Numbered from the stretch's first letter, positions 1-12,900 are shown. The stretch is DNA of 64,000 nt from Desmodus rotundus (GCF_022682495.2 NC_071399.1:8227342-8291341); one strand, 5' to 3'. Made by a program: numbers and translations. Notes: generated by a model not told the origin, from the letters alone.

Positions 1-520
1 CATTCCCTCTAGTCTCTCTTCCCCAAACCATTATTTGTTGGATGGAGGACCTAAAGTATTATGTCTCTTAGTTTCTTACTATTTCTTTCATACTATCTCT
101 TGGTCAATGAGTTTTGTTGTCGAGATTTCCTTGACTCCATCTTTCAATTACCCAACTGATGTATTTCATCTTGGCTTTCATAGTCTTAATTTGTAAGACA
201 AAAATTCATGCCCATTCCTTTATTAAAACATCCTCCTTTCATTTTATAGATACGATGTATTTATTCAAATTCTTTGAGAATGCCAGAATTTTGTGTTTAC
301 TTGGTTCTTTCCTATTTTCTCCCTTCTCCCTTCTTCTAGGATCATATTATTTCTGTCTATTATGAACTTTCTTGCTTATATTTTGTATTTCCCAGATTGC
401 CCATTAATATTTAAGAGTAGGAGTGTGGAGGTGGATGGAGCTCTGCGTGTTTGGGTAAGGTTTTGTGTTTAGGACTAGCAGGCCGCCATTGTGCTGCGAA
501 TCCACGAAAAGCCAGAATGT
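1..520 (-). repeat. AT-rich, possibly degraded LINE (L1-like)
   Basis: The T-rich, poly-pyrimidine-interrupted sequence resembles the antisense of an old L1. I cannot assign a family. No gene is seen between here and the hAT element. Confidence 0.25.
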
Positions 521-626
521 GGACGTCTTTGAGGGGACGTGGCTATTTAATTTTCTGAAAAAGAAACATCTGATTCATCAGCTTTCGAATGCCCAGGTAA
601 TAGCGTTCTATGCGGTAAGCTAGGGC

Positions 627-889
627 AGCCATTTTCAACCCGTGTGCCGCAAGAATTTTTAAAATGTGTGACACCTGACTATTTAGTCAGGGGCACTGAC
701 CTCTTTTCCCTTATATCGTCAAATTAAAAAATGACAACAGCCAACACACCAGCAGCCATCCACTATGAATGAATCCAAATTACACCTATTTTTTTATCAG
801 ATTGGCAAAAAATATATTTTTGGTGTGCCATGGAATTTTAATAACTAGAGTATGTGTGCCGTGAGATGAAAAAAGCACAAAATCGTTGG
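627..889. mobile_element. Non-autonomous hAT-type DNA transposon (bat-like)
   Basis: The roughly 263-bp element has ends related by imperfect inversion (agccattttcaacc on the left, aaaatcgttgg on the right). Its interior repeats 'gtgtgccg' motifs that I recall from hAT MITEs in bat genomes. It is flanked by an imperfect 8-bp direct repeat: gctagggc at 619-626 and gctatgga at 890-897. An 8-bp target duplication is the hAT hallmark. No transposase frame is present. Confidence 0.6.
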
Positions 890-897
890 GCTATGGA

Positions 898-2560
898 TTG
901 CTTAATTTAGTTACCTTTAATGAATTCACTTATTTTTTGCAAGTTTCACTCCCCATTTTGCCAGGCTGAAGTCTCCAGTTCCTAAGCTCCGAGAAGTCCT
1001 GCAGGGCGGCCACCTCTCCCTGCGACCAGATGCCCCTTGGCCAGCTCGGTGCTGCTCTGTCCCCGCCTCCTCGCGCGGTTCATCCATCACTTCTGCACTG
1101 GCTTTCTGCCTTATGGAATCTTGCCGAAATCACTCATCTGCATATAGACACTCTCTTATCTCCTTGACATTGTAGGTTAATATATTTTTTAATCTTTTAT
1201 TGTCCTTACATTACAGGGTATCTCAATTGAAAGCCCATTATTTTTTCTTTGCTATGGACTTAACCTCTCAGTGTGTTAATTTTTCTCAACTGCAAAATGA
1301 TCGTTTCTCAAGTCACTTAGAACTTTAAAGTTCTGTTATAAATCTCTCCCCTCCTTGGGAGATGACCTTAAACCTCAAAAGCCTGAGGTTCACCCATTTT
1401 CAAGTCTCCTCAGACTTAATGTTGAGTGAGTAACTTTTTTTTTTCCCCCTGAAGGGACTGATTTATTTTTACCTGCTATGGTATCTCCGTGGAGTGGCTT
1501 TGCAGAAGCACTGAGCATTATCCAACAGCCCCTCCCTCACCGGGGCCAGCCTGCAGAGAGTCGCTCTCGTGAAAAGTACCTTGGATGCTCCTGAGGACCG
1601 GCAGACAGGCGTGCTGGCCCTAGTGACTTGCACCTCAGGGCGGGCGTTCAAAACGCCTCTGATTTTCCCTGTCTGTGGCATCTCCGTATTAGCAGCATGT
1701 CTCAATTTTCAGTCCTATGAGTCTGTTATATTTGGTTTCTGCTGTTCTGGTCAAAGACTATCATTTGGAAGTTGCCTTTGGCATTCTCCCCAAGTTTTTT
1801 TTGTTTGTTTGTTCTTCTTCTTCTTCTTCTTTTTTTTTTTTTTTTTTTTTTACCATGCTAGGAGTCTATATTTAAGTCAGATTATTCCACATTCAGTGAA
1901 AACCTGGTCTGGATTTTCATGTGATGCAAATAGAATCTTTATTTGTGTGTTGTTATGGTTTTGTTGATGTTGACCCATGCAGCTGAAAACTGTGTTAAGA
2001 TAATACAGCATGTGTCTATCAAGCAAGTTTCTTCATGGGACAATAATATCAAGAAGAAACATACCGAACGCATGGATGGATATTCTGTGACAGGAAGAGT
2101 TCTGCGGCATCTGCACTAACCCATTCCGCTCACCAGCCGCACGGGACGGCGTTACACTGCCCAGGCGAGGAAGGTGACACCAGGGCACAACCCCAGGCTG
2201 CCTGGCCACAGAGGGGCATTTCTGTGGAAAGCTGTTTTCGTTTAGAAATTGTCCGGACAACACCTGGTCCTAAGGAAGAGAGATGAGTGGTGCAGTTATT
2301 TAGGTGGAGAAATAGGAAGAAGGATTCCTGGTTAGGAGGGAAATAGGAGATGACATAGTAGCTGGGTGGGAGTTTCGTGGAAAGAGCCAGACAGAAGAAA
2401 CTGCCAGGGCAGTGTCCGAAGAGACGAGGCCTCTCACTTGGAGGAGTAGCACCCTCACCCAAATGCTTTAAAATTCCTCCACATGCTACGTTAAAGGCCA
2501 CTTTTCGGTGTGTTGTTAAAAGGGTTGAAAGCATTGAAAATAATTTTGTATTTTCATTTA
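898..2560. other. Intergenic, no gene recognised
   Basis: Apart from a TTC/poly-T tract at 1816-1851, I see no repeat family or coding motif. Short frames on both strands overlap the simple repeat or lack any family resemblance. Confidence 0.6.
1816..1851. repeat. (TTC)n / poly-T simple repeat
   Basis: Six TTC units run into an uninterrupted T run ending at taccatgc. Confidence 0.9.
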
Positions 2561-2562
2561 CT

Positions 2563-3290
2563 CACCTACCCATCCATTAAACAACATGTATTGAGTGCCC
2601 ACCACATGGTGGGCTTCAGTCCAGGCTAAGGGGACACCTTGGTGAAGAAGACCCGGAGCTCACCTTGGCGGGTGGGATGCAGGTGGGGCAGCGAGAACAC
2701 TGAGTGAAACCCGGATGGTGTGTTAGCAGGCGGGAAGTGCCAGGGAGGGAAGGACCAGCAGAGAAGAGGGATGGGGACGGTTTCCAATGCAGGGGTTGGA
2801 TATGCCTTTTAGAGAAGGTTAGATTTGAGCCAAGGCATGAAGGAGGTTGGGGAGTTTGACTTGCTCTATCTAGGAAGGCTGGGCCCTTGCCCAGGGAATT
2901 ACTAAGGCACGGGCCCTTGACGTGTTGGAAAAACATCAAGGAGGCCCGCGGCGTACCTGCGCCAGGAGAATGGGTAGGTGGCGAACTCTAAGAGGGAGCA
3001 GGGAGCAGGCGTTAGAGGTTTTGTGGGTCACTGAGGCTTGTGAAATGGAAAATTACAGGGTTCGGCATGGTCTGACATATTTACAAGAACTGCCCTGGCT
3101 GCCGGGCTGAGAGGTGACTGTAGAGGGACAAGAGTGTGAGCAGACTGTTAGGGACAAGCCACACTCAGGTGAGATAAGGGTGACTTGTACTCTAGCAGGA
3201 GAGGTGGTGAGAAGCGGGCAGATAGGAAAGTCTTTTGAAGTTGGAGCCAGCAGGATTTCTTTATATGTCAGAAGTGGGTTGAGAGAAAAC
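2563..3290 (-). repeat. L2 LINE fragment (antisense)
   Basis: It opens with the antisense L2 tail pattern (ccattaaacaacatgtattgagtgcccac). It continues through the purine-rich stretch typical of reversed L2 (gaaggaggttggggagtttg, ggtggtgagaag, ggagccagcaggattt). It is diverged and has no ORF. Confidence 0.6.
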
Positions 3291-3667
3291 TCGGGATCCG
3301 CGATTGGACTCCGTGGGCTTGGACCCGAGCACCGATGTGCCTGCCAGCTGCAGGACGCCGTGGAAACTGCAGGGAAGCCCGTCTGAGGGGTCTGCTCCCA
3401 CTGAGACCGAGCTGTCCTTTGACATCCACGAGTCGGACAGGCAGTCGATTCTGCAAGGACAGGAAGTGTGGGCTAGAAATAGAAATCGCTTCCGTGGATA
3501 CTCGGCTACAAGTAATTTATCTAACTTTAGGTTGGGCATACTTTTTGAAATGACCATTGGGAACAGCCAGAGTTCTTATAAAATGAGAACTTTTAACTTA
3601 CAAACTATTTCAAGTAAATATTTGTGCATCCTAAATTTCATAATCGTATTGGTATTTTATAAATATT

Positions 3668-4050
3668 AAGAGCTAAATTGTGTCTCCCCAGAATTCACAT
3701 GTTGCAACTCTAACTTCCAGCCCCTCAAAATGTGACTATTTGGAGGTAGAACCTCTAAAGAGGTAATTAAGGTGAGATGAAGGTATATGGTAGGCCTTAA
3801 TTCATTACGACTGCAGTCCTTCTAAGAGGAGATTTGGACACAGCCACACACGCAGGAAGGACACAGGGAGAAGATGGCCAGCAACAAGCCACGGAGGAGG
3901 GTCTCAGAAGACACCAACCCTGCTGACACCTTGATCTTGGACTTCTGGCCCCCAAACTGTGAGAACATGCACTTCCATTGTTTAAACCCCTCAGCCGTGG
4001 GTAATACTTTGCCAAGTGTTAGCAGCCAGTACAAGAGCTATCAAATTAAC
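3668..4050 (+). mobile_element. MLT1-type MaLR solo LTR
   Basis: It matches the MLT1 pattern in order: ctaaattgtgtctccccagaattcacatgttg, aatgtgactatttggag, gaggtaattaaggtgagatg, ctgctgacaccttgatcttggacttct, and a terminal gtttaaac..cagccgtgggtaatactttg. It is an ancient ERVL-MaLR LTR without internal sequence. Confidence 0.75.
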
Positions 4051-4059
4051 CTGAACGAA

Positions 4060-5483
4060 TCTCAGTCATGCAGCATTGTTTTTGTATTTTTAAGACAGTT
4101 ACTCTTCTTTGAATTCTCCAGCGTTTGGTAAGCGCTGCAGTGCACATACCCTGGGCACTGAGCCTGAGGCTGAAATGGAGGTGTGGTCAAGGTAGACACC
4201 GCTGACAGAAGGCTGGGAAGGTTCGACTTTCCTCCCAGGAGGACGGGGCATCCTGGCCTTTGATGGGTATCTGGAGTGATGCTCTCTTTGTGTTTTCTTT
4301 ATTTTCCAGCCCTGCCTTTTTGCTCTCTTCCTGTCTGGGTGCTGCCTGTCTGAGGGAGTGCTGGGAACAATGACTTTTTAACTTTACTCCTTTCAGAAGA
4401 AGGCTTATTAGCATATTTATCTTACTGAAGGCTAGGAAAGCCTTAGTAATTTAATACAGTTTATTATCCTGAATCTGTTGTCGGGGTGCTCTGTGTCAAC
4501 GTATTTTTGTCTGTGGGCAGGATATCGTGAAAATATTTGTTAGGAGATTTAACTTAGTGCACTTGAGAGTCTGGCGGTTGGGGCGCAGCGAGTTTCTACC
4601 TGCTCATTACACAGGGAAAGAGATCGAGTCACTTGGTGATGTGCTAACCGGCAGGACTTGATTGGCGTTGTAGAGTAATAAAAGAGAACGCAGTCAGCTG
4701 GGATCCGTGCCCAAGACTGGCCTTGCTATGATCTGAGGGTCCGGAACCCTGGCCCCAACCGCTGGTGACACCGGATAGTCCTGTAGCCGAGGACCAAGTG
4801 TTTCCATTCACAACCACAGAAAGGCTTAGAATAGAATTAGCTGGCGAGGGTGGGAGGTACCACTCACGAGTGGGAGGTTCGGCCTCCTGCAGGTCATGGT
4901 GCAGCCCCATGTTGTAGCTTCCAGAACATTTCTTGGAGCTTGGTGCACAGTAAACCCTGAATATGTTTACTGATTAAATAGGTCCTTTTTTTGTTGTTGT
5001 TTGTTTTAGAAGCAAGTTTTGTTAGGAGGTAGGAGGAAAGAGCCTAGAATGTAAGATCCAGATAAAATAAAATCCAGAACCAAGAATCAAAATCCAAATT
5101 CCAGAATCAATACTTAGGCCCAGGGAGAGAACCTCTATGCGGCCAGGGACGACTGGGCTCCCTCTGCAGGGGTTGCAACTTCCGCTGGGCCACTCTCACC
5201 TTGCGGAGCCCCTCTGTGAGCCAGCGGTGCATACTTGGAAGTTCTCGCCTGAGCTTAGACACCCTTCCTTTCACCGTGTTCCCTTTAACACAGCTGCGGT
5301 AGGCTGGGGCCCTTCACACACTGTTCCAAAGGATGAAGCAGATGGAAAATAAATAAGCCGAGCCCATGGCGGGGCTGGGCTCACTGCATTCCAGCTCCGA
5401 GGACCTGGTGCCAGCTGGGTCACTCCGTCTGGGTTCTCGAGTACTGGCTCTTGACTTGTCTTCAGCGACCATACTCATCCATC
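4060..5483. other. Intergenic, no gene recognised
   Basis: I see only a T/G-rich tract near 4985-5015. There are no coding motifs. Confidence 0.55.
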
Positions 5484-5497
5484 AAGATGAGGCCCAG

Positions 5498-5719
5498 CCC
5501 TGACTGGTCTGGCTAAGTGGGTTGGGCGTCATCCCACAGACAGAAAGGTCATGGGTTGGATTCCTGGTCGCGGAGCACGGTGCCTGGGTTGCGGGCCAAT
5601 TCCCTAGATTGAGGCGTGCGAGAGACAATCACACATTGGTATTTCTCTCCCGCTCTTTCTCCTTCTCTTCCCGTCCCTGTAAAAATAAATAAATAAAACC
5701 TTAAAAAAAAACAAACCCA
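5498..5719 (+). mobile_element. VES-type tRNA-derived SINE with perfect 14-bp TSD
   Basis: The tRNA-like head (tgactggtctggctaagtgg, a B-box-like ggttggattcc) is followed by the VES body (ggtgcctgggttgcgggcc, agacaatcacacattg, tttctctcc). It ends in a taaataaataaa tail and poly(A). The 14-bp direct repeat aagatgaggcccag flanks it at 5484-5497 and 5720-5733. Confidence 0.92.
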
Positions 5720-5733
5720 AAGATGAGGCCCAG

Positions 5734-8630
5734 AGAACCAGAGTCTCTCTGTGTGCTCTCTCTGTGCTATCTGAGCCTTCCCTTCAAATTTTGGATTCAC
5801 ATTTGGGAGATGGGCTCCCTCTCCTGATGGCTGACCCCCCCAGAGGGGCCCTCCACCCTTACACACAGAGAGGGGCCCTGGGCCAGCACCAGGTATACAC
5901 ATCAATACCACTTGATGAGAGCAGCACCCTGGAGGCACATACGACACACAGCCACGAGGAGATGATCCGCCACCAACACATTTGGAGGTAGACAGGGAAA
6001 CCTCATGAAAACAGCTCCAATAGAGACAGCTGGGGCCACCCAGGAAACTGGCTGCGGCTTTGCAGTTCCGCCCCAGGCACACGTGGCCTTTGTGATATTT
6101 GAGCTGGTAATGTGAGGATTGGAACTGAGGGATTGTGCCTTTGAAGCGGGCGCAGGAATGTCTACAACAAGTAGAGACTCGGTTTTAATGGTTTTTCAGA
6201 GGAAGTAGGCAGCGTGGCCACCCGGCCCCCACCATCCGTGTGTCCCCATGTCCAGAGTCAGGGCTCCTGTCCCGAGAAGGGAGTGCTGTCCCTGGAGAAC
6301 AGGTGGGGCCAGTCCTTTCTTTCCTCGTTGGGACTTTGTGTGTACAACTCTGGAAAGCAAGACTGGCCTCTCCCACCTGTCCTGCCCCCTCCCTCAGCCT
6401 GTGTATGTGCAGGTCTTTATGGAGCTCTCATTGGTTGACAAATGCCACGTGGTTTCACTTTCTAATTCCCCCTCCATCTGCTTGTCCTTCAGCACCAGGC
6501 CTTCCTTCGGATTGGAGCTGAATTTGCTATCGTCCCAACAGGAGCTACTGAACTGACAACTCAGCTGTGTGATTTAACGCGTAAGGTATGTTTTAATTTT
6601 CTTCTAAGAACATCCATCTGATCTCAGGCAGGTTTTAGATTGTATTGAGCTGCACGTAATGTTCTCATGTTAATCTTCCTTCTTTCTCCCCAGTTATGCC
6701 TTGCTTGAAAATATTAATATTTGAAATAGACACAGATGATTTCTCTGAAATGGGTCACAGATTTTTCTCGTGGCCCGGTAAGTATCAAGGGGAAAATGTC
6801 TCCCTGTAATTCGTAAGATACAAAAAGTGCTTCTCTGAATTTTTCTTTTTCTTTTTTTCTTATTTTTTAAGGGGTGTACTGGAGGCTACTGGAGAGTTTG
6901 AGTATGTCTTCGGATAGATCTTGGTTTCCTCATAGTCTGGCACTGTTATCTCTTACTACTTCCTGTCCCAATTTTATTCTTTGTGGGAAGAAATTGTCAA
7001 CATAAATGTAAATCAAAAATCCACTTTAACCCAGAACGTGAGTCCAAGGTGAACTCTTTGTTCTTTAGGGAAACGTAGGAGAGAAGGGAGGTGCAGTATT
7101 TAGATTTTCCTCCTTTTCCTCCATAGAAACAGCATCCTGCCTCTGGAAACTGCTTATTGCCACAGATTCTTCTTAATCACACATTTTTAATCTTTGTGAC
7201 TTTTAGTCTAAATAAAGTGCATGCTTTTGACTTTCAGTTTAGTTTTTCAATGGGGAAACCGTGTAGATAGTCCCTTGGTGGGGCTTTTTGCCGTTTTAAA
7301 CATTTTTTCTCCCAAATTATGACCGTTCCTTGGTGAGTCTTGACAATAATTTCTAAATGAGCCCTCTCTGAACTTGTGTTTGGAGATCTTCGGTATTTAA
7401 TTGGAAGTGTCATGGATTCCTAGCATTTCCAGGGCAAGTGTCAGATTTAAAAAGACAGTTTGACATCGTCATTGTGCAGGTCGCTGAAGTCATTTTCCAT
7501 GCCAGGAGTGAAGTGATTAATATTGCTCTCCCTGTGCCCGGCTAGAGCAGCGACTTTTATCTAAATGTTACCCTTCCCACCTACGGACTCGCCATGGGCC
7601 TAGTGCTGCCCCACAAAGGATTCTATGGGCAGAAGGCCGTACTGTGAAAGGCCATGAAGCAACGCTATCAAGAAGCGGGGAAGCCAAGGCAAATGTGCGG
7701 TCATGTCTGCTGAAATGTTTATTTTACACAATTCTTGAAAAGTGAATGGAAACCATGCTTTTAAATTGGATTAAGATGGATCGTGTTATGGGGGGGTGGG
7801 GGATTAGATGTGCAAAGGAGGATGGTTTGGAGCGTGGAGTCACATTTTGTGGTGGTGTTCATCATCCTACAAATTGCTTCCCAAAGCTCAGAACTGGTTT
7901 TGTACCCATAGCAGTTCTGGATGGAGCAGGAAAAGAATGCCACCCTGACTTGCTCCGTTTGGTGAATACCGGTCTGGTTTCTGCCATGGTTTCTGTTATG
8001 TTTCATTGTTGTTGAACGCACTAGAGATTTTAAATTTCAGCTTCTTGACCTGAACCTGAAAGTACTGGCTCTCTCTTCCCCAGTCCAAACCTGGTACTTG
8101 GACGGAATGACAGAAGAGGGAGCTCTGAGTTAGGGAGCAGCGGGCCATGCAGGAGTAGGGTCGCTTTGCCTTGCTAACCCACATGCCGGTCTCTGAATTT
8201 TACTTGAAAACCCTTGGATATTTCTCCCTGGCAGGGGATTTTAAAGTGTACTCGGCCCCCTCCTCTCCACTCACGACCAAAGACCATGAGGACCACTGGG
8301 TTCGGGTTATTGCTGAAGGTCCCACCTCACTGCGCCCACGTCACTGCGCCCACCCCGGTCTACCCTGGTAAGTGGTGCCCTGTGGTCAGATTCCGTTTTG
8401 ACTTAGAACTGCTTCCTGATTTTTTTTCCAAATAAAAATGACTTTTATTGTACTTGGTCACTTACACTTGTACGAGAATGCTGATTAACACTCGGAGTTC
8501 TGACAAAGAACGACAGGGCAGACAGACAGACACAAAGCATGGTGTTGATGTTATTGCTTATTTTTATTATCACTGTTTTATTACCATTATTAAATTATTT
8601 TACTTTCAAATTATTTTATTGTCACTAATT
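5734..8630. other. Intergenic, no gene recognised
   Basis: I see no named repeat or coding motif. T-rich tracts occur near 6845-6870 and a G run near 7791-7797. Confidence 0.5.
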
Positions 8631-9430
8631 ATTTTAATTGAGGTATAATTTGCTTCACATAAAATGAATTTTTAAAATATTTTTATTGTATTTTTTCCAT
8701 TACCATTTATCCCCCCATACCCTCTTTCACCTCCACGCCCCACCAGCCCACCCTCCAGTCACCACCCTGTTGTCTGTGTCCATGAGTTCTTTCTCTGTAA
8801 AATGAATCATTTTAAAATGAATTCAATGGCATTTAGTACATCACATTGTTGTACAACCATCTCCCCTGTCTAGTTCCAAAATCTTTTCCTGGTCCCCAAA
8901 GGCAACCCCATCCCCACTAGCGGTCACTCCCCAACCCTCCCTTCCTCCACCCTCTGGCAACCACGAATATGCTTTCTGCTTCTGTAGATTCACCTATTTT
9001 GGATGACTGGAATCATGTAACGTGTGAGCTTTCTGTCTGACTTTTTCATTAGTTATTTTAAAGTACTTTTTTACATTAAGAGGTAGATAAAGTAGAAAAT
9101 TAAAACTTAGTAAGATTGTTAAAGCGTTTTCTCCTTAGCTGACTTCCATGTTCAATGGCATGGTGGTATTTTATTTCTTCTTATTTTAAAAAAAGTAAAC
9201 CAGGACTTAGCCATCATCTTATAGCTAGAAGTTTGTACATTTTGACCACTTTCACGCACTTTGCATCCCCCCCACCTCCTGCCCCTGGCAACCACCAAAC
9301 TGTTCTCTGTGTCTATGAGTTTGTAGGTGGGTGTGTTTTAGGTTTACATATAAGTGAGATCATACTGTATTTGCCTTTCTCCATCTGGCTTATTTCTCTT
9401 AGCATAATGCCCTAAAGTCCAATGAGTTTC
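8631..9430 (-). mobile_element. Old L1 3' region (antisense), carrying a nested younger L1 insert
   Basis: The stretch 'attgaggtataatttgcttcacata', then 'ctctggcaaccacgaatatg', 'ggcaaccaccaaactgttctctgtgtctatgag' and 'tataagtgagatcatactgtatttgcctttct..cttagcataatg' reproduces the antisense of mammalian L1M 3' sequence. At least two partly overlapping L1 pieces seem to be present. Confidence 0.75.
8670..8797 (-). mobile_element. 5'-truncated bat-type L1 insert with 10-bp TSD
   Basis: The minus strand ends ..gggataaatggtaatgg then aaaaaatacaataaaaata, the same 3' end style as the insert at 23192. It is flanked by perfect direct repeats taaaatgaat at 8660-8669 and 8798-8807, which shows it inserted into the older L1. 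Confidence 0.75.
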
Positions 9431-9499
9431 AATAGATTTAAAAATAAACATTGTATTTATTCTTGACAAACTGGTCTCATAAATAAAAACTTTATGTGG

Positions 9500-9790
9500 G
9501 TTTTATTATTAATAACAGACTTTATTTGTAGAACAGTTTTAGATTTACAGGAAAATTCAGCACATAGTGCTGTACGTAGCGTTAGCACAGAGTATTGAAT
9601 ACATGGGAATATACTACTCCCACGTCCCTCACACACTTTTCTTTATTATTAACATCTTACATTAGGTGGTACCATTGTCACAGTTAAGGAGCCCCATCCA
9701 GACGGCCGATCATCACCTGGTCTACACGGTATGCTCGACTTACACAGGGCACTCAGGTCCACCAAGGGCTGTCGTATACATTCTCTCAAT
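9500..9790 (-). mobile_element. L1M 3' region fragment (antisense)
   Basis: The sequence 'acagactttatttgtagaacagttttagatttacaggaaaattcagcac' and 'attattaacatcttacattaggtggtac' follow the antisense 3' UTR of old L1 elements. Confidence 0.6.
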
Positions 9791-9841
9791 GGATGTTCTC
9801 AAATGGGGCTTTAAAATTGGTCAGTCCTGATTGAGTGACGT

Positions 9842-10240
9842 GACTGTTATACACTGAATGTTTATGTCTCCCCCAAATTCCTCTACTGAAGCCCTAACCT
9901 CTAGTGTGGCTGCATCTGGACATGTGATTTCTAAGGAAGTAATTACAGTCAAACAAGATGATAAGGGTGGGACCCTGACCTGATAGAATTATATAATAAG
10001 CAATGCAAGAGAGCTTCCTTAATGTATCTCTCCTGGTCCCTGCACACCAAGGAAAGGCCATGTGAGGACACAGTGAGACGGCGGCTGTCCACAAGCCAGG
10101 AAGGAAGTTCTTACCAGAAACAGAATTAGCTGGAACCCGAGTGCTGGACGTTCAGCCTCCAGAACTGTGCAAAAATAAATGTCTTGTTTAAGCCACCCGG
10201 CCTGGTATTTTCTTACGGTGGCTGAGCAGACTGAGACAGT
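9842..10240 (+). mobile_element. MLT1-type MaLR solo LTR
   Basis: It shows actgaatgtttatgtctcccccaaattc, aagccctaacc, gtgtggctgcatctggacatgtgatttctaaggaagtaat and gggtgggaccctgac. It ends cctccagaactgtgcaaaaataaat, gtttaagccacccgg and tattttcttacggtggctgagcagactgagac, the typical MLT1 tail. Confidence 0.75.
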
Positions 10241-10463
10241 GACTTCTAGTCATAGAAACATTTGGGGGCAGATGGAGCCTTCCAGCTGGATCTCATGCCT
10301 GTGTCGTACTTGTCACCAAAGGCGACAAAATAGGCTCATAGACTTAAATCAAAACCTTATATTTCGGCACGTCGTAGTCACTGCCTCAGAAATGTTTCAG
10401 TCTCGTAGGAAAGGGCGAAATGAGCACAGTGGTGGGTTTCAGTTACTGTCCCTGCTCCACCCA

Positions 10464-10555
10464 GTAGGGTGACCAGCTTGTCCAGCATTGTCTGGTTTTA
10501 GCCCTGGGCATTGATCTCTGTCCCTGGCAAACCTGGACAGTTGGTCACCCTGCTA
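10464..10555. mobile_element. Short TIR element (hAT-like MITE)
   Basis: A perfect 10-bp inverted repeat, agggtgacca at 10466-10475 and tggtcaccct at 10542-10551, bounds a roughly 90-bp element with 'gtccagcattgtctggtttt' and 'ccctggcaaacctggacag'. It resembles a common mammalian MITE whose family name I cannot give with certainty. Confidence 0.6.
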
Positions 10556-10559
10556 CCTA

Positions 10560-12900
10560 GTGATCCACCCTGACTATCTTCATTGTAATAGTTTATAAAC
10601 AATCTGGATTAATTTTAGTGTGAACTTATTATTTGACCTTGGAGTGTGTTTCTTTCCCTGCTCTTGTAGGGCATTCTACGGAGGAAGAGGCACCTGCTCC
10701 ACCCATCCAAGGTCAGATATTGCTCAGGAACCTGGTGTGGAACCTTGAAGGCCATTGCTAACAGCTATTGATCCAGTACCACCATTGTTCTGATTGGCTG
10801 GCCAGACTAACTCTGGGAGAAAGCGAAATGCTGTTAAGGCTGGGACTTGGGACCAGAGAAATGATGGCAAAAAAATTGGAAAGATCCTGGGCTTGTGGCC
10901 AGGTTGGGAAATTCCTGGGAGAAACTCAACTCCATCAGAGCCCTGATGCCTGGTATTGGAGGGACTGTGGGAGGGGTGGTCTGCTCTCATTCCCCGCAGA
11001 GTCTCATTTGGGAACGTCCCTGTTCCCCGTGACTCCTAACAGCTTTCGTCTCCCAGACGGGCCAAATGAACCCCTTCGATTTTCTTGAAATTGCAGTATT
11101 TATTTATGTTTGTATCATATCTGCAGACACGTATTACGTGGGTTTCCTCTGCTGTGTTTCCTCAGCTGCACTTCCATAGTTTATTCTGCCAGGCTTGGCC
11201 TGTCCTTGCATACTAAGCCATTAGCTTAAAATCAGAGAAGTTCTGTGAGGTCTCTAAATTCTTTCCTCTGATTACCAGGCCCCATGCTCGCTGAAAATAA
11301 AGTCACCGGGGCTGGAAGACGGAAAAATAATTGGCCTAAACGGTCATGGAAAAGTCTAAACAGAAGATTTTCTTTCTCTTTCCACTTGCAATGATTTATT
11401 TTCATGGTTTTATGAGACTTTAATGAGGAAACCTTATCTGTACGTCTGGTAATTATCAACCAAATTCCCATTTCCTGTCAGAAAATCCACAATAAGCCAA
11501 ACAAAAATGGTGGGATTGGGAGAGTCTCTGGCCTCTGACCCGTTTGGTGGAGAAATAACTCATTGCCACATGGAGAATGTGACCAGGAAGCAGGTCTGTG
11601 ACTTCTCCGGCGCACCGCTGCTCGAGCGGGATTGCCACCTTCCATTTAGGAGAACTCAGGCACGTAGGCTGCGAAGCCGCGGGTCCTCCTGCGTGCTGTC
11701 CCTGGAGGTGGCTGCTGTGAGCCAGGAAGAGTCCAGCTTCCCTCCCTGTGATTTGATGTAAGTTCTAGCCTGGGTCAGTTCCTTCTGCTGGGTGCATGAG
11801 GTCCCACCTGAATCCAAGGCCTGACAAGATGCTGCGAACTTTGTCTTTTGAAACATTGGGTGTTTTTGTCTTGTTTTGTTTTCCCTCGTGAATTGCAGCT
11901 CTTGCCTACAAGTAAGGAGGCTACAATTGGAGTAACTCGTTGAAGTCGCTTTATGGCCACTAACTCAAGACTTAGGCATGAATGACCGTCCCACCTTGGG
12001 ATTCAAGTGGAGAGCTTGTCAGGCCATGGCGGGTGTCTCCCGACCCTCCAGGACAGAAGACACAAGTAAGAGGAACTCAGGCGAGCTGTGCAGAAGACGG
12101 AGGCTGGGGAGACTGTGGGAGCCGTCGTAGAATTTTGGGTGCTGCAGCACCCAGAGCAGCCAGGCAATCAGAACACACCTGAGTTGTTATTTTCGGCTCC
12201 AGTTTAGAGAACAAGGTGGGAATCTCTTTTTCTTACACTTTTCTCTAGGTATAAAATTTGCCATGCTCCCCAATCACCTACAAATTTATCTCCGCTTGTT
12301 CTGCCGTTTGAAAAGAAGTTTGCTAGTGCTTTCATCCTATCTTTATTGGCATTGGGCCAGTGATCAAAGAACCTGAACGAGCATGTAGCGACTTAACTTT
12401 AAATTAAAGAAATACTCTTCAAAACTGTATTTGAAAGTCACTGCTGAGAGGATGGACCAGGCTCGCGTCAGGTACAAGGTCTACTCCAGGAGAAATAGAG
12501 GTGGCCCATATTCGCTCTTGACCTCTCTAGAGCTGGGGTACCAGTTCCCTCCCCCCAGTCTCCCCTCCCCCATGGGAACAGTAGGAGCGGGTCAAGAGGA
12601 GACAGAGTTACTCTATAGCATACAGCTTTGGACACTGTTGGGGATTTTATTATCCTTTCAATTATTAATTTATACCATTTAACTCTTTCTCTACTTGTGG
12701 GGGCATTTCTGTCCGGCGGGCTATTTGGACTAATGAATGCGCTGGGTCAGGCCTGTCTCCCCTTTTCTCTCCTGAGGGGCCATTATAGTTTGGTCCCCTT
12801 GGTGAAGATGGAAATGAAGAAGTGGCTCTAGGCACACAGTGGTACCCAGAAGGAGCATACTCCAAGGTCAAGGGGTTCTGCGAATGAAGACCCAGACAGG
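10560..12900. other. Intergenic, no gene recognised
   Basis: No repeat family, RNA gene or protein motif is recognised on either strand. Confidence 0.5.

Noticed and set aside
5549..6082. 177-codon frame on the minus strand
   Set aside because: Its C-terminal third is the reverse complement of a VES SINE.
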